DNA of 64,000 bases from Streptomyces melanogenes (GTDB lineage: Bacteria > Actinomycetota > Actinomycetes > Streptomycetales > Streptomycetaceae): the NCBI RefSeq assembly GCF_014649795.1, contig NZ_BMTS01000010.1:124001-188000 (forward strand). The letters run 5' to 3'. This document shows positions 1-8,479 of this stretch, piece after piece. The stretch's first letter is position 1, and each line of letters opens with the position of its first letter. The notes beneath the pieces are model-generated. The model was not told the origin of the DNA, ran no database searches, and saw only the letters and a list, made by a program, of their open reading frames with translations. The position numbers and the translations under genes were made by a program.

Positions 1-1226
1 GGTGAATGCGGATCGTCGGTGGACGCCGTGAAGCTCACGTTGTCGCTCTTGAAGTACTGCCGCATGATCCCCGCCCACGCGGCGCCGAACGCGGAGTGGC
101 CCGAGGCCCACGCGGGGAAGCAGGGCGTGGTGCCCGACAGCGGCTTCCAGGCGGGGTCGAGACCGCCTTCGCGGATCGCCGACACCGGCCGCCAGAGGTC
201 GATGGGCGTGCGGTATTTGACGTCCCACTCCCCGATCGCCGCGTCCGCCATCGCGACGGAGACGAGCGCGAACAGCCGGGCGTTCTGGTACGGCGTCAGC
301 CCCCGGTCCTTCGCCACGCGCGCGGTGATGTCGAGCAGCTGACCCGGCGGCTTGTAGGTGCCGTTGGCGTCATTGGCCCAGAACCAGGCGGCCGCGGTCT
401 GGTCCGTCGTCCGCGTGGTGGAGCCCGCGGCGCCCAGCGAGCGCACCTTGGCGACCTGGTCGGCGTAGGCCGGGCTGGCGAGCAGGTTCTCGTACGACGC
501 GTAGGTACCCGGGGTCGACGGGCGGAACTGGGAGCCGGAGTCCAGCGCCCACGGCTTCACCAGGCCCCAGTTGGGACCGGCCGCCTGGCTGCCCTGCGAG
601 CAGGCGGGGTCCGGCAGGTCCGGGTAGCTGGTCGGCAGCCAGGCGCCGGGCTTGGCGTCGGGGGTGTAGACGGCCCTGTCGTCGGAGCCGTCGGCGGTCC
701 GGTTGTCCTGCGTGTTCTTGACGATGGTGCCGACCACCGTGAGGTCGAGGAGGTCGAAGCCCGTGGGGTCGGTGCCGAACCGCTCCTTGAACTTGTTGTC
801 CAGGTACGTCGTCTGGTCCGGGAACAGCTTGAGCAGGATGTTGTAGGCGGTCCGCCCGATCACCCGCTCCTCCTCGCCCGGCCCCTCGACCCCCCAGCCC
901 GCCGAGTAGTTGATCGCCTTCAGGTACGGGTCGGAGGTCATGGTGTGCCAGCGGAGCTGGTAGGAGCTCTCGGCGTCGTAGATCGCCGTGTTCATCATGG
1001 CGGCCGCCCGGGACAGCGGGCCCGGGGCCCCGCCGGCCGTGCGGATCGCGCCGTTCAGGACGTTGTTCCAGTACTGCACGGGATCGCCGCTGTAGTTGGG
1101 CGCGGCGGCGGCCGGCTGCGGGGCCAGGGTGAGCGCGCCGAGGGCGGTGGCGGCCACGGCGGCCATTGAGACCGCCCGGGCGCGCAGGTTCGCCGCGCGT
1201 CTTCTCCTCGTACGGATCCACAACAT
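1..1226 (-). CDS. Secreted vanadium-dependent haloperoxidase / PAP2-type phosphatase (partial, 3' end outside window)
   Basis: About 408 residues are visible and the C-terminus runs off the left edge. Translation from ATG at 1226 gives an Arg-rich N-terminus, a hydrophobic stretch and an AAAA-APNYSG junction, which looks like a Sec or Tat signal peptide. Near the edge are the vanadate/phosphate-binding motifs: K337, then R346-P347 (KYRTPIDLWRP), followed by ASGH at 374-377 in PAWASGHSAFG. These are the first two of the three PAP2/haloperoxidase motifs; the third, carrying the axial His, must lie outside the window. The usual second motif is PSGH, here ASGH. A GGAGAGGA box upstream fits as ribosome binding site. 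Members bind vanadate and oxidise halides with peroxide, or act as acid phosphatases; which applies here cannot be told. Divergent from the FHA-ABC gene. Confidence 0.85.
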   Translation of the reverse strand, partial: MLWIRTRRRRAANLRARAVSMAAVAATALGALTLAPQPAAAAPNYSGDPVQYWNNVLNGAIRTAGGAPGPLSRAAAMMNTAIYDAESSYQLRWHTMTSDPYLKAINYSAGWGVEGPGEEERVIGRTAYNILLKLFPDQTTYLDNKFKERFGTDPTGFDLLDLTVVGTIVKNTQDNRTADGSDDRAVYTPDAKPGAWLPTSYPDLPDPACSQGSQAAGPNWGLVKPWALDSGSQFRPSTPGTYASYENLLASPAYADQVAKVRSLGAAGSTTRTTDQTAAAWFWANDANGTYKPPGQLLDITARVAKDRGLTPYQNARLFALVSVAMADAAIGEWDVKYRTPIDLWRPVSAIREGGLDPAWKPLSGTTPCFPAWASGHSAFGAAWAGIMRQYFKSDNVSFTASTDDPHS

Positions 1227-1437
1227 CGGGCACGGGTCCTCTCCGTCGGTGGTGCGGTGCGGGATGTGCCGGTGGCGCTCTGCTTCCGCCCCGAAACCTA
1301 GGTCCGCGCGCTCGCGCGCACATCCAGCCGGTGGCGGAGACCGCCGTCATCCCGGCGCCGCAGTTCCGGTGGGGGGGTAAACCCTGGCGGTAGCCGCCCG
1401 GCATCGCGCGCAAAGGGCACGATCAGGTGCCGATCGG

Positions 1438-1443
1438 TAGAAT
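1438..1443 (+). promoter_or_regulatory. -10 element TAGAAT; probable leaderless start at 1451
   Basis: TAGAAT matches TATAAT at five of six positions and lies seven bases before the ATG at 1451. No Shine-Dalgarno sequence precedes that ATG. The spacing puts the transcription start at or next to the A of ATG, so the FHA-ABC mRNA is probably leaderless, as is common in Streptomyces. This supports ATG 1451 over the in-frame GTG at 1427. No convincing -35 was found. Confidence 0.45.
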
Positions 1444-1450
1444 TCACCCC

Positions 1451-3802
1451 ATGGGAGAGCGGTCTGCCGCACCGACAGCGCCCGAGCTCGTCCTGGAGAC
1501 CGATACCGGCTCCACGGTGATGAGTCCGAGCCGGGACTACCACGTAGGGCGCGACCCCCTCAGCGAGATCGTCATCGACGACGCCCGCGTCTCCTGGCAC
1601 CACGCCGTGCTGCGCGTGGCGGGCGACCACTGGACGGTCGAGGACGAGGGCAGCACCAACGGCACGTACGCCGACGGCCGCCGCGTCCACGAGTGGGGCG
1701 TGGGCCCCGGCAGCGTCATCCGGTTCGGCAGCCCCGCCGACGGCCCCCGCGCCGTCCTGGTGGACCGCGCCCCGCCGCCGGTCCGCGCACCGGAGCGGCT
1801 GTCCGCCGTGTCGATGCCGTCCGCGACCGGCGCCTTCCGGCAGCCCACCTCGGTGCGGCCGCTGCCCGCCCGTACCGTACGGATCGGCCGCGCCGCCGAC
1901 AACGACCTGGTCGTCGACGATCTGGTCGTCTCGCGCCGGCACGCCGAACTGCGCGCCCTGCCCGACGGCGGCCACGAGATCGTCGACCTCGGCAGCCACA
2001 ACGGCACCTTCCTCAACGGCCAGCCCGTCGCCCGCGCCCGGGTCTCCCCCGGCGACATCGTCGGCGTCGGCCACTCGGCGTTCTGCCTGGTCGGGGACGA
2101 GCTCCAGGAGTACGTCGACACCGGCGAGGTCTCGCTCGACGTCCAGGACCTCACCGTCGCCGTCGACCGGGGCCGCAAGACCCTCCTCCACCAGGTGTCG
2201 TTCCCGGTCGGCGAGAAGTGCCTGCTCGCCGTGGTGGGCCCGAGCGGCGCCGGGAAGTCCACCCTGCTCAACGCCCTGACCGGGCTGCGCCCCGCCGACC
2301 GGGGCACGGTCCTGTACGACGGCCGCGACCTCTACCGGGACTACGCGGAGCTGCGCCAGCGCATCGGGCTCGTCCCGCAGGACGACATCCTGCACGCCCA
2401 GCTCACCGTGCGCCGGGCGCTCGGCTACGCCGCCGAACTGCGCTTCCCGCAGGACACCGCCAAGTCCGAGCGCCGCGCCCGGGTCGACGAGGTGATCGGC
2501 GAGCTCGGCCTGGAGCAGCGCGCGGGCCAGCCCATCCACAGCCTCTCCGGCGGCCAGCGCAAACGCGTGAGCGTCGCCCTGGAGCTGCTGACCAAGCCGT
2601 CGCTGCTCTTCCTCGACGAGCCCACCTCCGGGCTCGACCCGGGCATGGACCGCTCGGTGATGCACATGCTGCGCGGCCTCGCGGACGACGGCCGCACCGT
2701 CATCGTGGTCACCCACAGCGTCCTCAGCCTCGACGTCTGCGACCGGATCCTCGTCCTGGCCCCCGGCGGCCACATCGCGTACTACGGACCGCCCCGCGAC
2801 ACCCTGGGCTTCTTCGGCTTCGGCGAGTGGCCGGAGGCCTTCGAGGCCTTCGAGCGGGACCGCGAGCGGGACTGGGCGGGCGAGTACGCCCGCTCGCCCT
2901 TCCACCAGCGGTACGTGGTCAGCTCCAGCGCCCAGCCGCACCTGCACCAGGGCGCCGCCGCCCGGGTGGTGGGCCGCCCGCCCAAGGCGCAGAGCTGGGG
3001 TGCCCAGCTGGGCACCCTGGTGCGCCGGTACGCGGCCGCGCTCGGCGCCGACCGGACCTTCCTCGCCATCATGATCGCGCTGCCCTTCGTGATGGGCGCC
3101 ATGGCGCGGGCGCTGGCGGGCGGCAGGCTGACCCAGGAGACGGCGATGAACGCGCTGCTCATCCTGTGCGTCGGCGGTGTGCTCACGGGCGCGGCCAACG
3201 CCGTACGGGAGCTGGTCAAGGAGCGGGTGATCTACCAGCGCGAACGGGCCGTCGGCCTGTCCAGATCGGCGTATCTGATGTCCAAGGTGGTGGTCCTGGG
3301 CACGATCACCGTGCTCCAGGCCGTCGTCCTGACGCTGGTCGCGCTGCTCGGCGTGAACCTGGGCGCCCCGGGCGGCAAGGGCGTGGTGATGCCACCGCTG
3401 GTGGAGATCACGGTGGCGGTGGCGCTGCTCGCGTTCACGGCGATGATGCTCGGCCTGCTCGTCTCGGCGCTGGTGCGCAAGGAGGAGGTGACGATGCCAC
3501 TCCTTGTGCTGCTCGCCATCGTCCAAGTGGTGTTCTGCGGCGCGCTGTTGAAGCTGCACGGCGTGCCGGGAATCGAGCAGCTGGCCTGGCTGGTCCCGTC
3601 CCGGTGGGCGCTCGGCGGGATGGCGGGCACGATCGGGCTCTCCAGGATCGTGCCGGGCGAGCTGACCGGCGACCCGCTGTTCAAGCACGAGACGGGCGTG
3701 TGGCTGCTCAACATGGGCATGCTGGTGGTCCTGTCGGTGCTCTTCGGCTACCTGGTGGCCCGGCTGCTGCGGCGGCACGAACCCGCCGTGATGCGGAAGT
3801 AG
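1451..3802 (+). CDS. Double-FHA-domain ABC transporter, ATPase fused to ABC2-type permease
   Basis: 783 residues in the order FHA (about 25-100, GR..S..H..NGT pattern), second FHA (about 143-205, IGRAADNDLVVDD, SRRHAEL, SHNGTFLNG), ABC ATPase (about 235-465) and six-helix ABC2 membrane domain (about 520-780). The ATPase has Walker A GPSGAGKST near 263, signature LSGGQRKR near 365 and Walker B LLFLDEPTSGLD near 386, so it looks active. FHA domains bind phosphothreonine, which suggests transport is gated or localised by Ser/Thr phosphorylation; a kinase gene lies two genes downstream in the same operon. This layout resembles mycobacterial Rv1747, a phospho-regulated exporter. The substrate is unknown. 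The start at 1451 is chosen from the leaderless promoter spacing. Confidence 0.93.
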   Translation: MGERSAAPTAPELVLETDTGSTVMSPSRDYHVGRDPLSEIVIDDARVSWHHAVLRVAGDHWTVEDEGSTNGTYADGRRVHEWGVGPGSVIRFGSPADGPRAVLVDRAPPPVRAPERLSAVSMPSATGAFRQPTSVRPLPARTVRIGRAADNDLVVDDLVVSRRHAELRALPDGGHEIVDLGSHNGTFLNGQPVARARVSPGDIVGVGHSAFCLVGDELQEYVDTGEVSLDVQDLTVAVDRGRKTLLHQVSFPVGEKCLLAVVGPSGAGKSTLLNALTGLRPADRGTVLYDGRDLYRDYAELRQRIGLVPQDDILHAQLTVRRALGYAAELRFPQDTAKSERRARVDEVIGELGLEQRAGQPIHSLSGGQRKRVSVALELLTKPSLLFLDEPTSGLDPGMDRSVMHMLRGLADDGRTVIVVTHSVLSLDVCDRILVLAPGGHIAYYGPPRDTLGFFGFGEWPEAFEAFERDRERDWAGEYARSPFHQRYVVSSSAQPHLHQGAAARVVGRPPKAQSWGAQLGTLVRRYAAALGADRTFLAIMIALPFVMGAMARALAGGRLTQETAMNALLILCVGGVLTGAANAVRELVKERVIYQRERAVGLSRSAYLMSKVVVLGTITVLQAVVLTLVALLGVNLGAPGGKGVVMPPLVEITVAVALLAFTAMMLGLLVSALVRKEEVTMPLLVLLAIVQVVFCGALLKLHGVPGIEQLAWLVPSRWALGGMAGTIGLSRIVPGELTGDPLFKHETGVWLLNMGMLVVLSVLFGYLVARLLRRHEPAVMRK

Positions 3803-3811
3803 GCGGCCGCG

Positions 3812-4393
3812 ATGAGCGCTCCCGTGGACTTCCGTCCCACCCATGTCGTCCCGCCCGGCGGACTCGCCGCCTGGGAGAGCCCGGACACCGGGCGCCCCAC
3901 GGTGCCGCTGGACGCGCTGCTGCCGGTGCAGCTGATCGACCGGCGCGGCGACTGGGCCCGGATCCTGTGCGCCAACGCCTGGTCGGCGTGGGTCGACGGC
4001 CGCCTTCTGGTGACCGTCCCGCAGGGGCCGCCAGTGCCGGGCGCGCCGCTTGCCCGTACCGCCGACCCGCGCCCGCTCCTCGCCCGGGTCCAGGACATGC
4101 TGAGCCGCTACCGCAGCGCGGCGGAGGACCTGGCCGCGGGCCGCCTCGACGGCGAGGCGTTCCGCCAGCGCACCCAGGGGCTGCGGGCCGGAATGGTCGT
4201 CGACGGCGAGGCGGTGTGGCTGTACGACGCGGAGCACGAGCGGTGGGTGTACTGCGACGGGACGCGGCTGAGCACGTTCGCCGCGTCCGGGCCGCCGTCC
4301 GGGGCGCGGGCGAGCGCGGTGCCGCCCGGCGCGGCCCCGTCCGACGAGACCCGGGTGGTCGGCCCGAACGGTGACGGGTCCGGTGACGGCTGA
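3812..4393 (+). CDS. SH3-like hypothetical protein of the FHA-ABC/kinase operon
   Basis: 193 residues. The first 75 residues (PTHVVPPGGLAAWESPD, then VQLIDRRGDWARILCANAWSAWVDGRLL) look like a bacterial SH3-like barrel, judged from the alternating strands and the GDWARI/WVDGR pattern. A helical middle (ARVQDMLSRYRSAAEDLAAG) and a second strand-rich unit (WLYDAEHERWVYCDGTRL) follow, with a disordered Gly/Ser/Pro-rich tail. No signal peptide or membrane helix is seen. It starts nine bases after the ABC transporter stop and its TGA overlaps the kinase ATG (TGATG), so the three genes are almost certainly co-transcribed. It may be an adaptor or kinase substrate; that is inference from position only. 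Confidence 0.75.
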   Translation: MSAPVDFRPTHVVPPGGLAAWESPDTGRPTVPLDALLPVQLIDRRGDWARILCANAWSAWVDGRLLVTVPQGPPVPGAPLARTADPRPLLARVQDMLSRYRSAAEDLAAGRLDGEAFRQRTQGLRAGMVVDGEAVWLYDAEHERWVYCDGTRLSTFAASGPPSGARASAVPPGAAPSDETRVVGPNGDGSGDG

Positions 4394-5391
4394 TGGCCCC
4401 GGAGAGCGACCTGTACGCCGGCCGCCCCTCCGACCTGGTCGGGCGGCGGATCGCCGGGTACCGCATCGAGAGCGAGATCGGGCGCGGCGGGATGGCCGTG
4501 GTGTACCGGGCCCGCGACCTGCGCCTGGAACGGACGGTCGCGCTGAAGCTGCTCGCCCCGGAACTCGCCCGCAACGACACGTTCCGCCAGCGCTTCACGC
4601 ACGAGTCGCGGGTGGCCGCCGCGATCGACCACCCGCACATCGTGCCGGTCTTCGAGGCCGGGGAGACCGACGGCGTCCTGTACATCGCCATGCGGTACGT
4701 CGCCGGGCGCGATCTGCGGGCGCTGCTCGACCAGGAGGGTCCGCTGCCGGTCGCCACGGCGGCCAGGATCGCGGCCCAGGTGGCGTCCGCGCTGGACGCC
4801 GCCCACGAGCACGACCTCGTCCACCGGGACGTGAAACCGGGCAACATCCTGGTGGCGCAGGGCACCGACAGCGACCATCCCGAGCACGTCTACCTCACCG
4901 ACTTCGGGCTGACGAAGAAGTCGCTGTCGCTGACCGGGTTCACCACGGTCGGCCAGTTCGTCGGCACGCTCGACTACGTGGCGCCGGAACAGATCTCCGG
5001 CCGCCCGGTGGACGGCCGCTGCGACGTCTACAGCCTCGCGTGCGTGGTCTACGAGACGATGGCGGGCGCCCCGCCGTTCCAGCGCGACGACGACATGGCG
5101 CTGCTGTGGGCCCACCAGTACGACCAGCCGCCGGCACTGACCGAGAAGCGCCCCGACATCGCCGCCGGGGTCGACGGTGTGATGGCGAAGGCGCTGGCCA
5201 AGCTCCCGGACGACCGGTACGACTCGTGCCTGGCGTTCGTGGCCGCACTGCGCCAGGCGGCGAAGGGCGTGGGGCCGGGAGGGCATCCCCCGACGCGGGT
5301 GGACCTGCGGGTGGCGGGCACCCCGGAACCGCCCGCACCGCCGCCCGAGCCGCCGGAGTGGGCGCGGCCGGTGTTTCCGGGGGTGCGGTGA
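4393..5391 (+). CDS. Soluble Ser/Thr protein kinase (PknB-like catalytic domain)
   Basis: 332 residues, essentially one Hanks-type kinase domain: Gly-loop IGRGGMAVVYRARD near 29, catalytic Lys in ALKLL, HRDVKPGNIL near 142-151, DFG in LTDFGLTKK near 168, activation segment with several Ser/Thr, and VAPEQ near 197. All catalytic residues are present. Unlike PknB it lacks a transmembrane helix and sensor domain; the C-terminus is a short Pro-rich tail, so it should be cytoplasmic. Its ATG overlaps the preceding stop, implying translational coupling. The obvious candidate target is the double-FHA transporter of the same operon, or the kinase could autophosphorylate and dock on the FHA domains. 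That link is inferred from context. Confidence 0.92.
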   Translation: MAPESDLYAGRPSDLVGRRIAGYRIESEIGRGGMAVVYRARDLRLERTVALKLLAPELARNDTFRQRFTHESRVAAAIDHPHIVPVFEAGETDGVLYIAMRYVAGRDLRALLDQEGPLPVATAARIAAQVASALDAAHEHDLVHRDVKPGNILVAQGTDSDHPEHVYLTDFGLTKKSLSLTGFTTVGQFVGTLDYVAPEQISGRPVDGRCDVYSLACVVYETMAGAPPFQRDDDMALLWAHQYDQPPALTEKRPDIAAGVDGVMAKALAKLPDDRYDSCLAFVAALRQAAKGVGPGGHPPTRVDLRVAGTPEPPAPPPEPPEWARPVFPGVR

Positions 5392-5427
5392 GGGTCTCCG
5401 GGCTGCGGTGAGGGCACGTGGGCGCGG

Positions 5428-6735
5428 TCAGCCGGACGCCCGGTCTCCCTCCGGCGCCACCTCCCCGCGCCGCCGCACCCGCCGGGCGAGCAGGCTGCCG
5501 AGGAAGCCCGCGACCAGCCCCCACAGCACGGCGAAGCCAAGCCCCGTCCACAGACGCGGCTTGAGCGACACCTGGCCGGAGAGGCCGCCGCCGAGGTCTC
5601 CGATGCCGAGCAGCGACAGGCCGTAGTGCGCGAAGATCCGGGCGAGCAGGGACACGGCCAGCACGGTGAGGGCGAGCGCCAGGGCCATGTGCAGGGCGTG
5701 CTGCCACGCCCGTACGCGAGCGGGTGACCGGGCCGCCATCAGGAACGCGGCGGCCAGGACCAGCACCGCGGCCACCACGAGCAGCCACCACACCCGCCCG
5801 TCGTAGTCCGCGAGGGTGCTCAGATTGAGCGTGGCGAGGTCGGGCGTACGCAGCACCTGGTCCAGTACGTGCGGCATGGGCAGCCCGAACGGCCCGTCCA
5901 CCCGGCCCTCCCAGGAGGCGCCGAGCCCGAGCGTGAAGGCCAGCCAGACGAGGTTCGGCAGGCCGAGCAGGATCACCGCGAAGGTCTCGGCCGTATGTCC
6001 CTTGACCACCGCGACCGCGAGTCCCACCACGATGCCGAGCGCCACGTACGCCAGCAGCAGCACGACCATCGCGAAGGCGGCCGGGCGTACCGACTCCTGG
6101 AAGCGCAGCAGCCGGGCGGGCAGCGGGGCCTTGCGGGAGACCACCAGGGCGAGGAAGAGCAGCCCCGCGAGCCAGAGCAGCCCGAAGAGCAGGGTGAGCG
6201 GCACATCGGTCTCGAACCCGACCTTGGGCGAGGCGCCCAGCAGATCCCCGATGTCGCCGATGGCCCCGTTGCCGAGCCCGACGGTGAAACGTTTGCGGGC
6301 GAGGAACGACAGGCCGAGGAGCGCGAGCAGCCACAGCACGGCCACCCGGGCGGCCCAGAGCGCCAGTTCGCGGGCGCTCGCCACGGCCCGGTGCCGCAGC
6401 GGCCGCAGGAATCCGGCGGCGACCAGCAGCGCGCCGACGAGCGTGACGGAGAGCGGGAGCACGGTCAGATCGGCTTTGGTGTCGCCGAGGAAACCGGCGT
6501 CGCCCTTGATGTCGACGGAGCCGCCGACCGCCATGACGACGACGGCCGCGACGACCTGCGGGAAGGCGTTGTCGGGCAGGTCCGCCGCACCGGCCGCGAG
6601 CAGCCCGAGCGCGGCGACGACGGCCATGGCGATCAGCCCCGTCAGCACCGCCACGAGGGCCTCGGCCCAGCCGTGGCGCGCGCGTCGCGTCCCCGTGGAC
6701 TCGTCGGGCGGTTTGTCCGGACTCACGTCGCTCAC
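5428..6735 (-). CDS. Streptophobe family integral membrane protein
   Basis: 435 residues from a GTG start. A charged N-terminus (MSDVSPDKPPDESTGTRRARHG) is followed by a highly hydrophobic protein with roughly ten transmembrane helices and short loops, ending in a basic, Arg-rich cytoplasmic tail. The extracytoplasmic segment containing ADLPDNAFPQ and the overall layout match what is annotated in Streptomyces as streptophobe family protein; no function is established for it. No catalytic motif is visible. It is convergent with the kinase operon and divergent from the DUF6777 gene. No clear Shine-Dalgarno is present, so translation may be leaderless. Confidence 0.85.
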   Translation of the reverse strand: MSDVSPDKPPDESTGTRRARHGWAEALVAVLTGLIAMAVVAALGLLAAGAADLPDNAFPQVVAAVVVMAVGGSVDIKGDAGFLGDTKADLTVLPLSVTLVGALLVAAGFLRPLRHRAVASARELALWAARVAVLWLLALLGLSFLARKRFTVGLGNGAIGDIGDLLGASPKVGFETDVPLTLLFGLLWLAGLLFLALVVSRKAPLPARLLRFQESVRPAAFAMVVLLLAYVALGIVVGLAVAVVKGHTAETFAVILLGLPNLVWLAFTLGLGASWEGRVDGPFGLPMPHVLDQVLRTPDLATLNLSTLADYDGRVWWLLVVAAVLVLAAAFLMAARSPARVRAWQHALHMALALALTVLAVSLLARIFAHYGLSLLGIGDLGGGLSGQVSLKPRLWTGLGFAVLWGLVAGFLGSLLARRVRRRGEVAPEGDRASG

Positions 6736-6850
6736 GCTGTCACGCTAAGCAGCACCGGGGCGGACCGCCCGTCATGGGGGGCCGACCGCGTCAGCTTGCG
6801 GGCCCGCCGGGACCGGAGCACACAATGGGCAGGTCGAGGACGCACCCGGA

Positions 6851-6905
6851 CTCGTCGCGTACGAAGCACGGAGCATGCAGCACGGAGCTCGTCGCGTACG
6901 AAGCA
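6851..6905. repeat. 18-bp direct repeat pair in the 302-bp gap 6736-7037
   Basis: CTCGTCGCGTACGAAGCA occurs exactly at 6851-6868 and 6888-6905, 37 bp apart, and AGCACGGAGC is also repeated between them. The copies lie in the gap between the streptophobe and DUF6777 genes. Tandem identical boxes upstream of a gene may be regulator sites; a slippage duplication is equally possible. The rest of the gap shows no convincing gene. Confidence 0.6.
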
Positions 6906-7037
6906 GCAGGACGAGCCGGACCGCCCGCCCGTGTGCCGCCGCTGCCGCCTCCGTGCCGTGGCGGGCCCACGGTGGCGCGGGTCCTCGGCCGAGTGCCCCG
7001 CACCCCCGCGGGACCCCAACGCCGGGAAGAAGAGCTC

Positions 7038-8303
7038 GTGAGCGTCGAACCTCCCCCGTCCGGCGGCCGCCCCACCGGCCCCCCGTCCGGCCCCCTCTCG
7101 GGCCCCTCCCAGCCCGGCCCGCCGACGGGTCCGCCGAGCGGCGGCGACCGGGGCGGTACGGGCCGGGGCGACGGGAGTGAGGGCGGCGGGGGCGGCGGGG
7201 GTGGCCACGACGAGACGATCGCGGTCGGTACGGGTGGGGGCGGTGGGGTGTCGGGCCCGGGAGGTACGGGCGGAGGCGGCTCGGGTGGCTCGGCTGGCGG
7301 AGGCGGACCCTCCGGCTCCGGCGAAGGTCCCCAGGGCCCGGGCGACGGCGGCACCCCCGGCAAGGACGACGGCCCCGACCGCCCCTGGTGGCGCTCGGCC
7401 CCCCGTATCGCTCTCACCACCGGCGCGATCGTCGCCGCCGTGGCCCTGATCATCGTCTTCACCCGCCCCGACGGCTCGTCCGGCAAGAAGGGCGCGGGCA
7501 GCGAGGTGTTCCTCCAGGCGGCGGGCAAGGACGGCCCGGAGCCGTTCACCGCGTCGAGCGCGCGCTACAGCTCCCCGCCCCCGTCCCCGCCGTCCCTGCC
7601 CAGCGCGTCGGCACCGGCCTCGGCCAATGTGACGCGCGGCGTGGACGGTTCGGCCCCCGGCCTCTACGGCGGTACGCGCAACAAGGCGAGCTGCGACGTG
7701 GAGAAGCAGATCGACGCGCTGACGGCGGACCCGGCCAAGAACAAGGCGTTCGCGTCCGCCGAGGGCATCGCCCCCGACGCCGTGCCCACGTATCTGCGCT
7801 CCCTCACTCCCGTACAGCTGCGCATCGACACCAGGGTCACCAACCACGGCTACCGAAACGGTTCGGCGGCCCCCTACCAGGCGGTTCTGCAGGCCGGTAC
7901 GGCCGTGCTCGTGGACGACCGGGGTGTGCCGAGGGTGCGCTGCGCCTGCGGCAACCCGCTGCTGCCGGCGGTCGCCCAGAAGGGCACGCCCAAGCCGACC
8001 GGGGACGCGTGGCCCGCGTACCGGCCGTCGAACGTGGCCGTCGTCGCCCCCGCCACCCGTGCGGTCGACAAGTTCGTCGTGTTCGACCCGGACCACGACG
8101 AGTGGTTCTCGCGCCCCAAGGGCGACACGGGCGAGGGCGACAAGAAGACGACACCGCCGGGGACTTCGACGCCGTACAGCTCGTCGCCCACGACCGGCGA
8201 GACCGCGCGGTCCGAGTCCCCGACGATGGCGCCGCAGCCGGAGACGTCGACCCCGTACGCACCGGTGACGAGCACCGCGCCGTCGGCGCCGGGCGGTTAC
8301 TGA
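7038..8303 (+). CDS. DUF6777-type single-pass membrane protein
   Basis: 421 residues from GTG 7038, chosen because GGGAAGAAGAG lies just upstream; the open frame extends further 5' but that part is not protein-like. The order is a disordered Gly/Pro/Ser cytoplasmic region (about 1-115), one transmembrane helix (about 125-145, APRIALTTGAIVAAVALIIVF), and an extracytoplasmic domain with conserved-looking segments SEVFLQAAGKDGPEPFT, GLYGGTRNKASCDV, RNGSAAPYQAVLQAGTAVLVDD and CGNPL. The tail is Pro/Thr/Ser-rich. Cysteines in SCDVEK and RCACGNP could form a disulphide. This layout fits the DUF6777 family of Streptomyces, of unknown function. The family name is from memory. Confidence 0.8.
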   Translation: MSVEPPPSGGRPTGPPSGPLSGPSQPGPPTGPPSGGDRGGTGRGDGSEGGGGGGGGHDETIAVGTGGGGGVSGPGGTGGGGSGGSAGGGGPSGSGEGPQGPGDGGTPGKDDGPDRPWWRSAPRIALTTGAIVAAVALIIVFTRPDGSSGKKGAGSEVFLQAAGKDGPEPFTASSARYSSPPPSPPSLPSASAPASANVTRGVDGSAPGLYGGTRNKASCDVEKQIDALTADPAKNKAFASAEGIAPDAVPTYLRSLTPVQLRIDTRVTNHGYRNGSAAPYQAVLQAGTAVLVDDRGVPRVRCACGNPLLPAVAQKGTPKPTGDAWPAYRPSNVAVVAPATRAVDKFVVFDPDHDEWFSRPKGDTGEGDKKTTPPGTSTPYSSSPTTGETARSESPTMAPQPETSTPYAPVTSTAPSAPGGY

Positions 8304-8479
8304 GGAGTCCCGGTCTACTCCCGATTGATTCGAACGACGGATCACGGCCGCCCAATTCAGCCGCTACAACGTTTCACCTCGACAATCGAACTTTTTCTCG
8401 ACGACTCGGCCGTGACCCCGCGCTGATCAGCAGCGTTGTGCATACGTCAGGTCCCGCACCCGCTGCCCGAGGAGTCGCC
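8304..8479. other. Lower-GC intergenic region before small ORF and ABC exporter
   Basis: About 175 bp with clearly lower GC than the genes around it, containing several TTCG/CGAA-rich and A/T-rich patches (for example TCGAACTTTTTCTCGACGA). No gene is visible. It probably carries the promoter for the downstream small ORF/ABC exporter unit. An inverted GGAGT...ACTCC pair lies just after the DUF6777 stop. Confidence 0.4.

Noticed and set aside
1298..4237. A 979-codon open frame on the minus strand
   Set aside because: Antisense to the FHA-ABC transporter; no domain, no ribosome site, biased composition.
8324..8345. GTTCGAATC on the minus strand, like a tRNA T-loop
   Set aside because: No acceptor stem, anticodon arm or matching T-stem could be built around it.
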